This document shows positions 1 to 9,876 of a stretch of DNA of 64,000 nt, one piece after another. Every line of letters starts with the position of its first letter. The stretch's first letter is position 1. A model generated the notes under the pieces. That model searched no databases and was not told the DNA's origin. It saw only the letters and a list, made by a program, of their open reading frames with translations. Source of the DNA: Arcticibacterium sp964021845. Lineage in GTDB: Bacteria > Bacteroidota > Bacteroidia > Cytophagales > Spirosomataceae. The position numbers and the translations under genes were made by a program. Location of the stretch: assembly GCF_964021845.1 (NCBI RefSeq), contig NZ_CAXHZC010000008.1:124001-188000 (forward strand). Direction: 5' to 3'.

Positions 1-157
1 GTGCCCTTGAAGCTAGCTCCGGAACCACGCCGCCATATTTTTCATGTATAATTTGGGTAGAAACAATGTTGGATTTCACTTCGCCGTTAATAATAACCGA
101 TGCTGATGTTTCATCACAGGAAGATTCAATGGCAAGCAAGGCGATTTTTTCGGGCAT
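1..157 (-). CDS. tsaD: tRNA N6-threonylcarbamoyladenosine transferase TsaD, N-terminal fragment
   Basis: Only the first 52 codons lie in the window; the gene runs off the left edge. The translation begins MPEKIALLAIESSCDETSAS, the ASKHA-fold signature of the Kae1/TsaD family, and continues to GGVVPELASRAH, which contains the metal-binding histidine region. TsaD, with TsaB and TsaE, transfers the threonylcarbamoyl group to A37 of ANN-decoding tRNAs in the cytoplasm. The ATG at 155-157 is 47 bp from the start of a divergent tamB-like gene. A TAATTTTG element on the minus strand (176-183) fits a -7 box. Identification is firm although partial. Confidence 0.93.
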   Translation of the reverse strand, partial: MPEKIALLAIESSCDETSASVIINGEVKSNIVSTQIIHEKYGGVVPELASRA

Positions 158-175
158 AGTGTTACTTTAGAATAG

Positions 176-183
176 CAAAATTA
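176..183 (-). promoter_or_regulatory. Possible tsaD -7 element (TAATTTTG)
   Basis: On the minus strand the sequence TAATTTTG matches the Bacteroidota TAnnTTTG -7 consensus 18 bp before the tsaD ATG. No TTG at the usual 19-21 bp spacing is seen upstream, so this is a half-match only. Confidence 0.35.
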
Positions 184-204
184 AGAAGAACAAAGCAAAA
201 GGAT

Positions 205-3200
205 TTGATAAAAAGTCTGAAAATAGGATTTAGGGCATTTTGGCTCCTCATTCTACTAATAGTAGCTATGGGTGCTATGCTTTTCTATGCTTTGCAATAT
301 TCCGAGTTTCAGACCGACATGAGTCAGAAGGCGGCCAACTGGCTTTCAGAAAAACTTGGGTCAAAGGTAACGGTAGGAAATGTACAAATTTCTTGGTTAG
401 ATGAGATAAGGCTAGAAGATGTCAATATAAAAGATTTAGACGGGCGAGACATGATTTATGTTCGCGAGGTTTATGTTAACTGTAAAACTAATTTTACACT
501 AAAAGGCGACCAGGTTATCAATTTCGATAATAACCTCGATTTTGTGATGCTCAAAGAGCCCGACGTAAAGCTTATAAGAGAGGAGAATGGAAAGCTTAAT
601 ATTGATGCTTGGATTAGCAAAGCAGCTTCTCTAAGGGCAAAGAGAGACACGCTAAACCCTCGAAGTACGAAATCTTTTACCATAGATGAAGCAGTAATTC
701 AGAATGGTACATTTCAACTTACGGATGATTTTAAGGAGCTTTATCCAGAAGAACTTTTTGACTACTCTAACTTCAAAATAAAGAACATCACAGGAAATGT
801 GAAAGATTTCTTTATTCATAGAGACACCATCACTTTTCACGGAACTAACATTAAAGGTTTAGAGCCAAGAAGCAACCTTGTTATAAAAGGAATTGATACT
901 GACTTCTTTTATTCCAAGAAACAGATTCTGCTTCAAAACTTAGTAGCTAAAATTAATAACTCCGTTATCAAGGATTTCATAGGCATGTATTATGACAAGC
1001 CTTCAGATTTAAATAGGTTTAATACGCATGTACGTTTAAAGGCTAAGCTTAAAAACTCAGTTTTTGATTCTCAAGATTTGGGGAGAATGTCCATGGCAAT
1101 GTATGCTTATAACGAAAACTATAGGGTAGATGCCAATTTGAGCGGATTGGTTTCTGACCTTTATTTTGAAAATGCCAAGGTTGGTTTTGGAGAACAAAGT
1201 TATTTGGCAGGAAAAGGACATTTTAAAGGTTTGCCAGATGTTCAGAATGCTTTTTACCACATGGAGGTTTCGCCTTCTTTTATAAATGCTCCAGATGCTA
1301 AGCAATATGCGGGCATAGATAATTACAACAAGTATGTAGAGAAGTTTGGCAAGGTGAATTTTGAAGGTCTTTTTAAAGGGACTTTTGAAGATTTCTTTAC
1401 TGATGCAAAAGTTAACTCGTCCAATCTTGGCTCTGTAAACGGTAAGGTTCTTTTTGAAGTAGAGCCAATAACAAAGTTGCCAACTTATAATACGGACATA
1501 ATAGAAAGTAAAATTCATTTAGGAAAGCTGACCAATAACCAGAAATTAAAAGACATCTCATTTAAAGGGAAACTTATTGGAGCGGGTTCTAGTCTAAATG
1601 ACGCCTCTTTTGACATGGATGGCCTTATTGATAAAATCTGGTTCAATAATTATAACTTCAGAAACATCAAAGTTGATGGCTTACTTCGTCAGTCTGTTTT
1701 TGATGGAAATGTGGTGGTAAACGACCCAAACTTAAATGCTTCCGTTAATGGACGTGTAGACTTTAACCCAGAGCAAAACCAATTTAGAATTAATGGTCAG
1801 ATAGATAAAAGTAACTTAATGCCTCTGGGTTTTACGGACGAGCCTATTCAGTTAGTCACCGAATTTAATTTCGACTTTGATGGTAATAAACTAGATAATT
1901 GGTTAGGTCAGGCAGCGTTTAAAAATACTTTTGTTAATAGAGAAGACCGAAACTTGGTTATTGATGATTTAAAATTTCTAAGCAGAAAAGAGAAGAATCA
2001 GCGAATTATGGGTGTTCGTACAGAATACTTTGATGGCGATATTTCTGGGGAATTTATTCCAAGTACTCTTTTAGCAGATTTGCTGGAGCTCAAAAAAGAG
2101 TATGGTTTGTTTTTCTCAGGAACAGCAGATGAAAGAGAAAGGTATTATAAGACCAAAGTTAAGGACTCTTTAAAGCTAGATTATGCTGCTCACTATTCGC
2201 TTGATGTAAAAGATACTAAAGACTTTTTTGCATTCTTTAACCCAGAAATTTCTGTCAACAAAGGCATGCAAGTCTCTGGTGATGTTAAGATTCAGTCTAC
2301 TTCTCAGGTTTCGCTGTATACCACTGTAGATACCTTGATTTATAAAGGCAACTCCTTTTATAATAATGAGCTTGATTTTTATTCATCAAAGAGTGCTTTC
2401 TCGGCAGATGTGCTTACTTCATTAGTACTGTCTTCAGATGAACAAAAACTTTCTAGTGAGGTAGAAACAGAGAACCTTCAGCTTAATGGCTCTTGGGGGG
2501 GAGCTAAGAAGCTAAGTTTTGACGGAGGTATTCGTCAAAAAAATAGTACGAATAGAGCTTTGCTGTTTGGAGATTTAAGTTTCCTGAAGGATGGTTTTGC
2601 CATTAGTGTTAACCCTAAGAATAGTTTTGTGGACCTTCTAGATTTTAAATGGGTGTTTGATTCGGAGAATCTTGTAACTGTTTTTGGTTCTGAAGTGCAG
2701 TTTGAAGATTTTAGAGTTTCTAACAAAGAGCAAAGTTTGGCTCTCAGTGGTTTTGTTTCAGAAGATTCTACAAAACAGCTTTTTGCAGCAATAAATGAGT
2801 TTGACTTAAGAGCTTTGGAGCCCTTGGCTGCGTTAAGAATTGAGGGAATTGCAGATGGCGATGTATCCATTAGTAATTACTACAGAAATCCAATATTGCT
2901 TAGTAATGTGGTGGTTTCAGAATTAGTGTATAAAGATATTTTGGTAGGTGATGTTAATGCCGTTATTGATTGGGATAGGTTTTTAGGGAAAGTTAAGATT
3001 GACTCTAAAATTGAAAGGGAAGGTATAAAAATATTAGATGTAGTGGGCACCTATGACCCGAATTCTACTAATGGGATGAACCTAACGGCTGATTTAGATA
3101 ATGCTAATTTGATTATTCTAGGGACTTTTGTTGATAATATCTTTTCAGATTTGGGCGGCTATGCTAATGGCGAACTTTCTATCACTGGAGGTCCAAGAGA

Positions 3201-4806
3201 CCCAATTGTTAGAGGTGACGTTAAGATTGACGATGGTAGGCTGAAGATTAACGCTACAGGCAGTTATTTATATTTTTCCGATATAATTAAGTTTACAGAA
3301 GAAGGCTTTGTGGCAGATAAAGGTGGTTTTAAGGTTTATGACGCCAAAAACAACGGAAACGAGGCCTATTTAGAAGGAGGGATATTTAATGGTGGTGATG
3401 GAAATTTTATGATGGGGCTTCATGCCTATATTAAAGACCCTGATGGCTTTAGACTATTAAACACTGGGATTAATGATAATGATGCATTTTACGGAAATGC
3501 TTACGCTTCAGGCGACATTCACTTAACGGGTGATTTTTCGGATATACTTATTGCTGGTAATTTGGTGAGCAAGCCAAAAAGTAAAGTGACCATACCCTTA
3601 GACGCGGCAGCGAGTGTTGATACTGACGTGGAAGCCATTCCTTTTGCGTCTAAACCGAGTGAGGAAGAGGAGAAAGGAGAGAAGAAGGTTGTAAATAGAA
3701 ATATTAGTGGTGTAAGGCTTTCTTTTAATTTGACGGTAACGCCGGAAGCCGAGGTCGAGATACTAATGGATAGGAGCAATAATGATAAAATTAATGCATT
3801 CGGTAACGCTCGTTTATCGTTTGATTATGATTCTAGAAACGACAATTTCACCATGAGTGGGCCCTATGAAGTGGTATCAGGGAAGTACGATTTTAGCTTT
3901 CAGAATTTGGCGTCGTTAAGAAAATTTGAAATTTTAGAAGGAAGTAGGATTTCTTGGTCAGGAGACCCTTATAACGCAATTATTGCTATTAAAGCTGCGT
4001 ATCAAACTAATATTGATATGAGCGGAATATGGAGCAGTGAGGCCTCAGACTCAGAGGTGGATAATACGAGGTACCCGGTTAATGTTACTGTGAATATTAG
4101 CGATGAGCTTCAAGCCCCAAAAATTGACTATGAAATAAATTTTGAGCAAAATCAAATTCCAAGCCGACATCAGTCAGACTTGTTGGCTTTTGAGCAAAGG
4201 CTTCGAGATAACGAACAATTATTGAGTAGGAACGTAAGTTCCGTAATAGCTTTCAATAAACTCTTTCCTGAGAATAATATAAGAGACGCTTTTGACCAAC
4301 AGTTCCTGATTGATAATATCAATAGTATGCTATCTAATCAAATAGGAAACTTAGCTAATAAATTAGACCCTAACTTACAGGTAGGGGTTCTTTTAGGAGA
4401 CTTTAGGCAAAACCTTCTAAATAACATGCAGCTTAATTTTAGTTATAAGTTTCTGAATAACAGAGCTAAATTAAGTGGTAAAAGTTCTTATTCTAACGGA
4501 CTAGAGAATGCCGCTACTTTTGCTGCTGCTCAAGGGCAGCTTTCTGTAGGCGGTGAGCTGGAATATCTGCTTTCTGAAGATGGTATTTGGAAACTTAAAG
4601 TGCATTCTAGAAGTGTACCTAATTCTAATTACTCCTTTCTTAATGCCACTACGGGCAATGTCACTGTTTCTGGAGCAAGTATTTTATTCTCTAGAAACTT
4701 TAATTCATTCTTTAACAAAAAGCCCAATAAAATACCAATAGGCGTGGGGAAAAAGGAAGAAGAGGAAGACGCCGAAGTGATTCCTGAAATTTCCTTTGCA
4801 CATTAA
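205..4806 (+). CDS. TamB-like translocation/assembly module protein (DUF490)
   Basis: A 1533-residue protein with one N-terminal membrane anchor (about residues 9-29) followed by a very long periplasmic stretch rich in beta strands, and a C-terminal region of roughly 350 residues of the TamB/DUF490 type. The segment after the anchor (WLSEKLGSKVTVGNVQISWL) is the usual start of this family in Bacteroidota. TamB/AsmA-like proteins bridge inner and outer membranes and are implicated in lipid transport and outer-membrane protein assembly. The start is a TTG at 205 with AGGA just before it; no ATG precedes the membrane anchor in frame, and the next ATG (268) would cut into it. It is divergent from tsaD, and its stop overlaps by 4 bp the stop of the next, convergent gene. 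Confidence 0.88.
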   Translation: MIKSLKIGFRAFWLLILLIVAMGAMLFYALQYSEFQTDMSQKAANWLSEKLGSKVTVGNVQISWLDEIRLEDVNIKDLDGRDMIYVREVYVNCKTNFTLKGDQVINFDNNLDFVMLKEPDVKLIREENGKLNIDAWISKAASLRAKRDTLNPRSTKSFTIDEAVIQNGTFQLTDDFKELYPEELFDYSNFKIKNITGNVKDFFIHRDTITFHGTNIKGLEPRSNLVIKGIDTDFFYSKKQILLQNLVAKINNSVIKDFIGMYYDKPSDLNRFNTHVRLKAKLKNSVFDSQDLGRMSMAMYAYNENYRVDANLSGLVSDLYFENAKVGFGEQSYLAGKGHFKGLPDVQNAFYHMEVSPSFINAPDAKQYAGIDNYNKYVEKFGKVNFEGLFKGTFEDFFTDAKVNSSNLGSVNGKVLFEVEPITKLPTYNTDIIESKIHLGKLTNNQKLKDISFKGKLIGAGSSLNDASFDMDGLIDKIWFNNYNFRNIKVDGLLRQSVFDGNVVVNDPNLNASVNGRVDFNPEQNQFRINGQIDKSNLMPLGFTDEPIQLVTEFNFDFDGNKLDNWLGQAAFKNTFVNREDRNLVIDDLKFLSRKEKNQRIMGVRTEYFDGDISGEFIPSTLLADLLELKKEYGLFFSGTADERERYYKTKVKDSLKLDYAAHYSLDVKDTKDFFAFFNPEISVNKGMQVSGDVKIQSTSQVSLYTTVDTLIYKGNSFYNNELDFYSSKSAFSADVLTSLVLSSDEQKLSSEVETENLQLNGSWGGAKKLSFDGGIRQKNSTNRALLFGDLSFLKDGFAISVNPKNSFVDLLDFKWVFDSENLVTVFGSEVQFEDFRVSNKEQSLALSGFVSEDSTKQLFAAINEFDLRALEPLAALRIEGIADGDVSISNYYRNPILLSNVVVSELVYKDILVGDVNAVIDWDRFLGKVKIDSKIEREGIKILDVVGTYDPNSTNGMNLTADLDNANLIILGTFVDNIFSDLGGYANGELSITGGPRDPIVRGDVKIDDGRLKINATGSYLYFSDIIKFTEEGFVADKGGFKVYDAKNNGNEAYLEGGIFNGGDGNFMMGLHAYIKDPDGFRLLNTGINDNDAFYGNAYASGDIHLTGDFSDILIAGNLVSKPKSKVTIPLDAAASVDTDVEAIPFASKPSEEEEKGEKKVVNRNISGVRLSFNLTVTPEAEVEILMDRSNNDKINAFGNARLSFDYDSRNDNFTMSGPYEVVSGKYDFSFQNLASLRKFEILEGSRISWSGDPYNAIIAIKAAYQTNIDMSGIWSSEASDSEVDNTRYPVNVTVNISDELQAPKIDYEINFEQNQIPSRHQSDLLAFEQRLRDNEQLLSRNVSSVIAFNKLFPENNIRDAFDQQFLIDNINSMLSNQIGNLANKLDPNLQVGVLLGDFRQNLLNNMQLNFSYKFLNNRAKLSGKSSYSNGLENAATFAAAQGQLSVGGELEYLLSEDGIWKLKVHSRSVPNSNYSFLNATTGNVTVSGASILFSRNFNSFFNKKPNKIPIGVGKKEEEEDAEVIPEISFAH

Positions 4807-7007
4807 GGATTCCACCAATAAGTGAATTTCATCACTATAGCTCGGTTTCTTACGTTAAAGTTTTCTGCTAAGTAATTATCTGTATACACTATGAATAAAT
4901 CAGATGCTGGGCTGTAACGCCACTGTAATCTAGTATTCAGGTTAACATTATTATTTTGCTGGTTATACTGGAAGAAATTAGTGAAGAATAGCTTATTAGA
5001 AAGTGTTACGTCAATTCTGGGTCCAAATAACCAGAGTTTGTGTTTTGAATTTATCAAACCTTCAGGGAGTCTACTGTCTTCGCCAAAAGCTATTTGGTTA
5101 TAATTGGCTTTCATAAGAATGGCCACATAAGGCTGAAAACGATAGCCTAATTCGCCCTCTAATCTAATTCTATTCCCGTCGGCATAATAGCCGCCAAATC
5201 TGCTACTGAAGGCGTAAGTGAAAACACTCTGAGGTTTAGAGTCGTACTCAAAGCCAGTGGCTTGCCAATAATGCTCTGTACCTGCCTTAATTTTTTCATT
5301 GGCAAAATTAGTTGGGTCAAAATCTCGCTGGGGTTTTACATAATCTATAGCTCCCCAAAGTCGTAAAACACTTCGGTCTTTAAATGTTACTCCATAATTA
5401 AGCATATGTAAGTACTCAAAAGTTTCAGAGTTTTCACGAGTGAAATATTGGGATAAAACTAGATTTGGACCATGACTAAGTATTGGACCTTTCTTAGGGA
5501 AGAATAAATAGGCTATTTCGGGCTTTGCCCTTATGTAATTACTTCTTTTTACATAACCTACCTCGTTGGCCTCTACACCTTCACCTACACTTTCCATTTG
5601 CATGGTAAGTTGCCAGTTTCTGGTGGTTCTGACTAAGTTTCCGGCCAGAATACTATTGTCTTTTAATTTATCAGGAGAAAATGTCTTTATAAAAAAAGCC
5701 TTGCCATTCCATTTGTTATCTTCAGAGGCCAAATTAAATTCTAAGCCTGCGGTTCTGTTAAAAGCTGAAATGGGGTTTGTAGCGTCTGTTAAGTTTTCTC
5801 CTATTAAGTCTCTATTTACAAATATTCCAGAAACATAAGAACGCTTAAAAACTTGACGCTGTACAGAGAGAACATTGTAAAAAGAGCCAGGGCCTTGGTT
5901 TTCATGAGCTTTTCCTGTTTGCATGGCCATGGCTCCAATTCGCCATTTTTCATTAACCTTACCACTTAGTTTCCCTCCATAATATATAGGAGCTTCTATC
6001 CCTATTCTTCTAGAAAAGAATGGTCTGATAGTTTGGAAACCAAAATTGTTAAAGATGTCGCCGTTTTCTAGGAAGAACTGCCTTCTTTCTGGGAAAAAGA
6101 GTTCGAACCTATCTAGGTTGGTTACCTGTACATCTACATCAACTTGCGAAAAATCGGGGTTTACCGTAAGGTCTAGATTCATGGAGGAGGTTAGGCCTAT
6201 TTTGGCATCCAGTCCTACATTTTTAGTGAACTCAGGAGATGTATTCGCTTCATGGTTCACTACTCTTCCCACGTTTACATAAGGAATTACAGAAATGTTT
6301 AGTCCTGGTGCTGGTGGTGGTTTATCCCATACAAGATTCCCAGTATATGCGAGTGAAGCAGTAGGGAACTGTCTAGGAATAGGAGTCCATGATGATTTTT
6401 CTGTTGATTTTAAATCGTTTCGAGAGAAGTTGATACCCCAAGAGGTTACTTCTTTTTTATAGCGAAGTGTTTTAAAAGGAATGGCAGCTTCCCAAATCCA
6501 GTAGTCGCCATAGTATTTAGCTTCTGATTGCCATTTATTATCCCAACTTACGTCAATATTACTTCCGTTAGACATCAAACCATCCCATTGACCCCCTTTG
6601 GCATTTGAGCCGAATGAATAACCAGTGGTTAAATCATTAAAAGTATCTATGAAAAGAAGGTCATTGTCGTTTTTTGAAAAAGTGAAATCTCTTCGCATAG
6701 ACTCCACCATGTAAGAGCCTGGTATGGTGTCATGATTTATAAAAAGCACGTATAAGTTTTTGTCGTCAAATGTAAGTTTGACATCCGTCCGAACAGCGGC
6801 CATGCTAGTGTCCATGGGTAAAACTTGAAAGAAATCACCTGCGGTTTTTGCATCTTTCCAAGCTTGTTCATCGGCTAGGCCGTCTACTTTTATGGGCGAA
6901 GTGCTTCGTTTGATAGCATATTGAAAGTTGGCATTCGGCTTTTGAGCCAAAACATTATGCTGCGAAAATAAAATAATGAGAAATAAAAGAAGTAGAGTTT
7001 TGGGCAT
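4803..7007 (-). CDS. DUF5916 outer-membrane protein with CBM9-like N-terminal domain
   Basis: A 734-residue exported protein. The chosen ATG gives a clean signal peptide (MPKTLLLLFLIILFSQ..VLAQ); an ATG ten codons upstream at 7037 would add a poorer leader. Residues of about 30-210 resemble carbohydrate-binding module 9 (IKVDGLADEQAWKDA, then DLLFIDTFNDLTTGYSF). The remainder is DUF5916, with the family pattern ERRQFFLENGDIF and alternating strands suggesting an outer-membrane barrel. These proteins are common in Bacteroidota; their function is not established, and a surface glycan role is inferred only from the CBM9-like part. The gene is convergent with the tamB-like gene and overlaps its stop by 4 bp. 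Confidence 0.82.
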   Translation of the reverse strand: MPKTLLLLFLIILFSQHNVLAQKPNANFQYAIKRSTSPIKVDGLADEQAWKDAKTAGDFFQVLPMDTSMAAVRTDVKLTFDDKNLYVLFINHDTIPGSYMVESMRRDFTFSKNDNDLLFIDTFNDLTTGYSFGSNAKGGQWDGLMSNGSNIDVSWDNKWQSEAKYYGDYWIWEAAIPFKTLRYKKEVTSWGINFSRNDLKSTEKSSWTPIPRQFPTASLAYTGNLVWDKPPPAPGLNISVIPYVNVGRVVNHEANTSPEFTKNVGLDAKIGLTSSMNLDLTVNPDFSQVDVDVQVTNLDRFELFFPERRQFFLENGDIFNNFGFQTIRPFFSRRIGIEAPIYYGGKLSGKVNEKWRIGAMAMQTGKAHENQGPGSFYNVLSVQRQVFKRSYVSGIFVNRDLIGENLTDATNPISAFNRTAGLEFNLASEDNKWNGKAFFIKTFSPDKLKDNSILAGNLVRTTRNWQLTMQMESVGEGVEANEVGYVKRSNYIRAKPEIAYLFFPKKGPILSHGPNLVLSQYFTRENSETFEYLHMLNYGVTFKDRSVLRLWGAIDYVKPQRDFDPTNFANEKIKAGTEHYWQATGFEYDSKPQSVFTYAFSSRFGGYYADGNRIRLEGELGYRFQPYVAILMKANYNQIAFGEDSRLPEGLINSKHKLWLFGPRIDVTLSNKLFFTNFFQYNQQNNNVNLNTRLQWRYSPASDLFIVYTDNYLAENFNVRNRAIVMKFTYWWNP

Positions 7008-7118
7008 GAAAAAACATCTTAGATATACAAAATACAAAATTAAGGTATTGTATTTTTCTAAGATGCTTTAAAATGTATTGATATATCTACGGTAAGGGTA
7101 AGTTTATCTATTCCAAAC

Positions 7119-7475
7119 TCAAATCCTTACTACTTCAGCTTGTGTTAAGTGAGCAGACTCAACTAATTCTTTGGCATATTTAAGGTTTCCGGTAGGAGCC
7201 ATTAAGTAAAGACGGCTATTTTTCATTTTAGCCAGCTCATTAAAAAGAGTTAGTTTAGAAATAGACTCTTGGCCATCTAAAACTTTTAAAGTAACCTCAA
7301 AAAAGCATCTTTTTGAATAACTAACACCAGTAACATCAGGTACAAATTTCAATTGGTCAGCGGCTCTTTCGTAAGAGAAAGGAATTTCAAAGCCATCCAT
7401 GTTAGCTTTTATTTTGTCAAATCCGTTTTTCTTTGCCCAAGCAATAGTCTTTTCAATATGTTTGCTTTTATCCAT
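7119..7475 (-). CDS. Small protein of unknown function, possible PD-(D/E)XK-like core
   Basis: A 118-residue cytoplasmic protein that I do not recognise as a named family. The ATG at 7475 is chosen over an upstream in-frame ATG (7583) because a good promoter lies between them at 7539-7569. The central pattern FVPDVTG then FFEVTLK, followed by a helix, a strand (RLYLMAP) and a final helix, resembles the core order of restriction-endonuclease-like folds, with D in PD and E/K in FEVTLK as candidate catalytic residues; the E-x-x-x-K spacing is not canonical. The gene is divergent from recQ. A nuclease role is speculation. Confidence 0.7.
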   Translation of the reverse strand: MDKSKHIEKTIAWAKKNGFDKIKANMDGFEIPFSYERAADQLKFVPDVTGVSYSKRCFFEVTLKVLDGQESISKLTLFNELAKMKNSRLYLMAPTGNLKYAKELVESAHLTQAEVVRI

Positions 7476-7538
7476 TTTTTGTTGGTTAATCTTTTTTTTC
7501 GGAAAGGTTTCGCTGCTCCGTAGTGTTTGTACAAGCAA

Positions 7539-7569
7539 CAAAGTTAAGTATTCTATTTTATCAACACAA
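7539..7569 (-). promoter_or_regulatory. Near-consensus Bacteroidota promoter (TTG-N20-TAACTTTG)
   Basis: Minus strand: TTG at 7567-7569, a 20 bp spacer, then TAACTTTG at 7539-7546, matching TTG-N19-21-TAnnTTTG. It places transcription start about 55 bp before the ATG at 7475 and argues against the longer reading frame as the real gene. Confidence 0.6.
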
Positions 7570-7656
7570 TATAATAATTGCAATCGCAGTAAATCTGGGT
7601 AATTTCGCCTCTCATTTCTACCTTTTGTAGGAAAAATAACATTTTTTGTAATTTAA

Positions 7657-9783
7657 ATGAAACCACAGCAAGCACTTAAAGAATATTTCGGATATGATAC
7701 ATTTAGACCTCTTCAGGAAGAAATTATTCAACACGTTTTAACCAAAAAAGATGCTTTGGTTTTAATGCCAACTGGCGGAGGTAAATCTATTTGTTTTCAA
7801 ATTCCAGCCATTGTTAATCCTGGTATTACTATAGTGATTTCACCTTTAATAGCTTTAATGAAAGACCAGGTGGAGGCACTTTTGGCTAATGGTGTGGAGG
7901 CCGCCTATTTGAACTCAACCTTATCATATGAAGAGCAGGAAACTATAATAAGAAAGGCAAATGACGGGATTTTAAAACTTCTTTATATCGCTCCTGAAAA
8001 GTTATTTTCTATAGATAGCTCTACTTTGTTAAAAGGCCTGAATATAAGCCTTTTTGCTATTGATGAATCACACTGTATTTCTTCTTGGGGCCATGATTTT
8101 AGACCTGAATATAGAAAATTAGATACGCTGAAAATTGATTTTCCGGAGGTGCCAGTACTGGCTTTGACCGCTACAGCGGATAAGGTGACCCGAAAGGATA
8201 TATGTAAGCAGTTAGGTATACCGATAGAAAACGAATTCATCAGCAGCTTTGACAGACCTAATATTTCATTAAAGGTTTCTCCTGGACGTAAAAAGTTAAA
8301 ACAGATAGAGAACTTTTTGTTGAATTCACAAAATCAATCCGGAATTATTTATTGCTTAAGCAGGAAGGGTACGGAGACGGTAGCGGCAAGCCTTCAGAAG
8401 ATGGGATTTAAAGCCGATTTCTATCATGCGGGGTGCTCAGCAGATTTAAGAAGTAAACGGCAAGAAGATTTTATAAATGATGATTTACAAATTATAGTTG
8501 CTACGGTTGCCTTCGGAATGGGAATTGACAAATCTAATGTACGTTGGGTTATTCATTACAATTTACCAGGAAACGTAGAAAGCTTTTATCAAGAAATAGG
8601 AAGGGGAGGAAGAGATGGTGAAAATGCGAAAAGCCTTCTTTTTTATAGCTATGCCGATATTATTCAACGAAAAAGGATGATAGACAATTCGGAGCTACCA
8701 CCAGAGCAAAAGGAATTGATGGAAGCGAAGCTTGACAGAATGCGACATTATGCAGAAGCTAATATTTGTAGAAGGCGAATCTTGCTGAGTTATTTTAATG
8801 AAGATTTGGAAAATGATTGTGGCAACTGCGATGTGTGTAAAAACCCAAGAAAAAGGTTTGATGGGACTGTGATCACTCAAAAAGCACTTTCAGGTATAGC
8901 AAGAACAGGCGAGAAAGTGGGAATGGGTATGCTTATTGATATTTTACGGGGTAGTAGAAATCAGAATCTGATGGGGTTGGGCTATGATAAAATACCAACT
9001 TTTGGTGTAGGAACAGATCTGAAATGGGAAGTTTGGGCAGATTATTTGATGCAAATGCTTAATTCCGGTGCTATGGAAATAGCCTATGATGAAGGCCACA
9101 CTTATAAATTAAGTGAGGTAAGTTGGCAAATATTGAAAGGGAAGAGAAAGGTTGAGTTATCGGAGTTTGTGTCTTTTGAAGAAAAGAAAGCTCAGCAAGA
9201 TGCGGAGGTTCCGTCAGGAAATGCGAAAAGAGACTTCATTAAAAATGAATTATTTGAAAAACTCAGACAGCTAAGAAAAGAAATAGCAGATAAGGCTGGC
9301 ATTCCTCCTTATGTGGTTTTTCATGATAGTTCTCTACTAGAAATGGCTACAGACAAGCCAATTATTGAAAGTCAGATGTTGGCAGTCGGCGGAGTAGGGC
9401 AGGAGAAATTGAAGAAGTATGGCAAGGTGTTTCTCAAAGAGATTGTAAACTATGTGAATGCTAACAAGGTAGTAATTAAAGGTATGACTTATACCCAAAC
9501 CTTACAGCTTTTTAAGGAAGGTAATTCGTTGGAAGAAATAGCGGTTATGAGAAAAATGTCGCCAGGTACAATAGCCGGGCATTTGGTTAAATTGAAATCA
9601 GAGGGAGAGGATATTGATTTGAAAAAGCTGATTGATACTTGGTCTTATGATACCATAATTAAAGGAGCAAAAGAACTGGGAATGACTCCAAGCCATATTA
9701 TAAAGCCACTTTTTGAACACTTAGGAGGAGATATTGGCTATGATAAAATAAGGCTAGCTATGTCTATTTGGGAGGCAGAATAA
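7657..9783 (+). CDS. recQ: ATP-dependent DNA helicase RecQ
   Basis: A 708-residue SF2 3'-5' DNA helicase acting in recombination and stalled-fork repair. Seen in order: Walker A PTGGGKS (about residues 38-44), the DESH box within DESHCISSWGHDFRPEY (motif II plus the RecQ aromatic loop), motif VI QEIGRGGRDG, the zinc-binding cysteines of the RQC domain (CRRRILLSYF through CGNCDVC), a winged-helix region, an HRDC domain around residues 520-600, and a C-terminal helix-turn-helix-like extension typical of longer RecQ forms. The length suits a RecQ with this C-terminal extension. The gene is monocistronic by spacing, with 93 bp to the next start. Confidence 0.95.
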   Translation: MKPQQALKEYFGYDTFRPLQEEIIQHVLTKKDALVLMPTGGGKSICFQIPAIVNPGITIVISPLIALMKDQVEALLANGVEAAYLNSTLSYEEQETIIRKANDGILKLLYIAPEKLFSIDSSTLLKGLNISLFAIDESHCISSWGHDFRPEYRKLDTLKIDFPEVPVLALTATADKVTRKDICKQLGIPIENEFISSFDRPNISLKVSPGRKKLKQIENFLLNSQNQSGIIYCLSRKGTETVAASLQKMGFKADFYHAGCSADLRSKRQEDFINDDLQIIVATVAFGMGIDKSNVRWVIHYNLPGNVESFYQEIGRGGRDGENAKSLLFYSYADIIQRKRMIDNSELPPEQKELMEAKLDRMRHYAEANICRRRILLSYFNEDLENDCGNCDVCKNPRKRFDGTVITQKALSGIARTGEKVGMGMLIDILRGSRNQNLMGLGYDKIPTFGVGTDLKWEVWADYLMQMLNSGAMEIAYDEGHTYKLSEVSWQILKGKRKVELSEFVSFEEKKAQQDAEVPSGNAKRDFIKNELFEKLRQLRKEIADKAGIPPYVVFHDSSLLEMATDKPIIESQMLAVGGVGQEKLKKYGKVFLKEIVNYVNANKVVIKGMTYTQTLQLFKEGNSLEEIAVMRKMSPGTIAGHLVKLKSEGEDIDLKKLIDTWSYDTIIKGAKELGMTPSHIIKPLFEHLGGDIGYDKIRLAMSIWEAE

Positions 9784-9876
9784 GGTCTTTTGCCTAACAA
9801 TGATGATTTCTTAAAACATGGTTTACGGCAGTTTTGGTTAAAAAGACTATCTTGATTCCTTAATCAATTCTTGCCC

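Noticed and set aside
7476..7583. A 36-codon N-terminal extension of the small gene beside recQ
   Set aside because: The extension covers a near-consensus promoter and its residues look unlike the folded protein; the internal ATG at 7475 is the better start.
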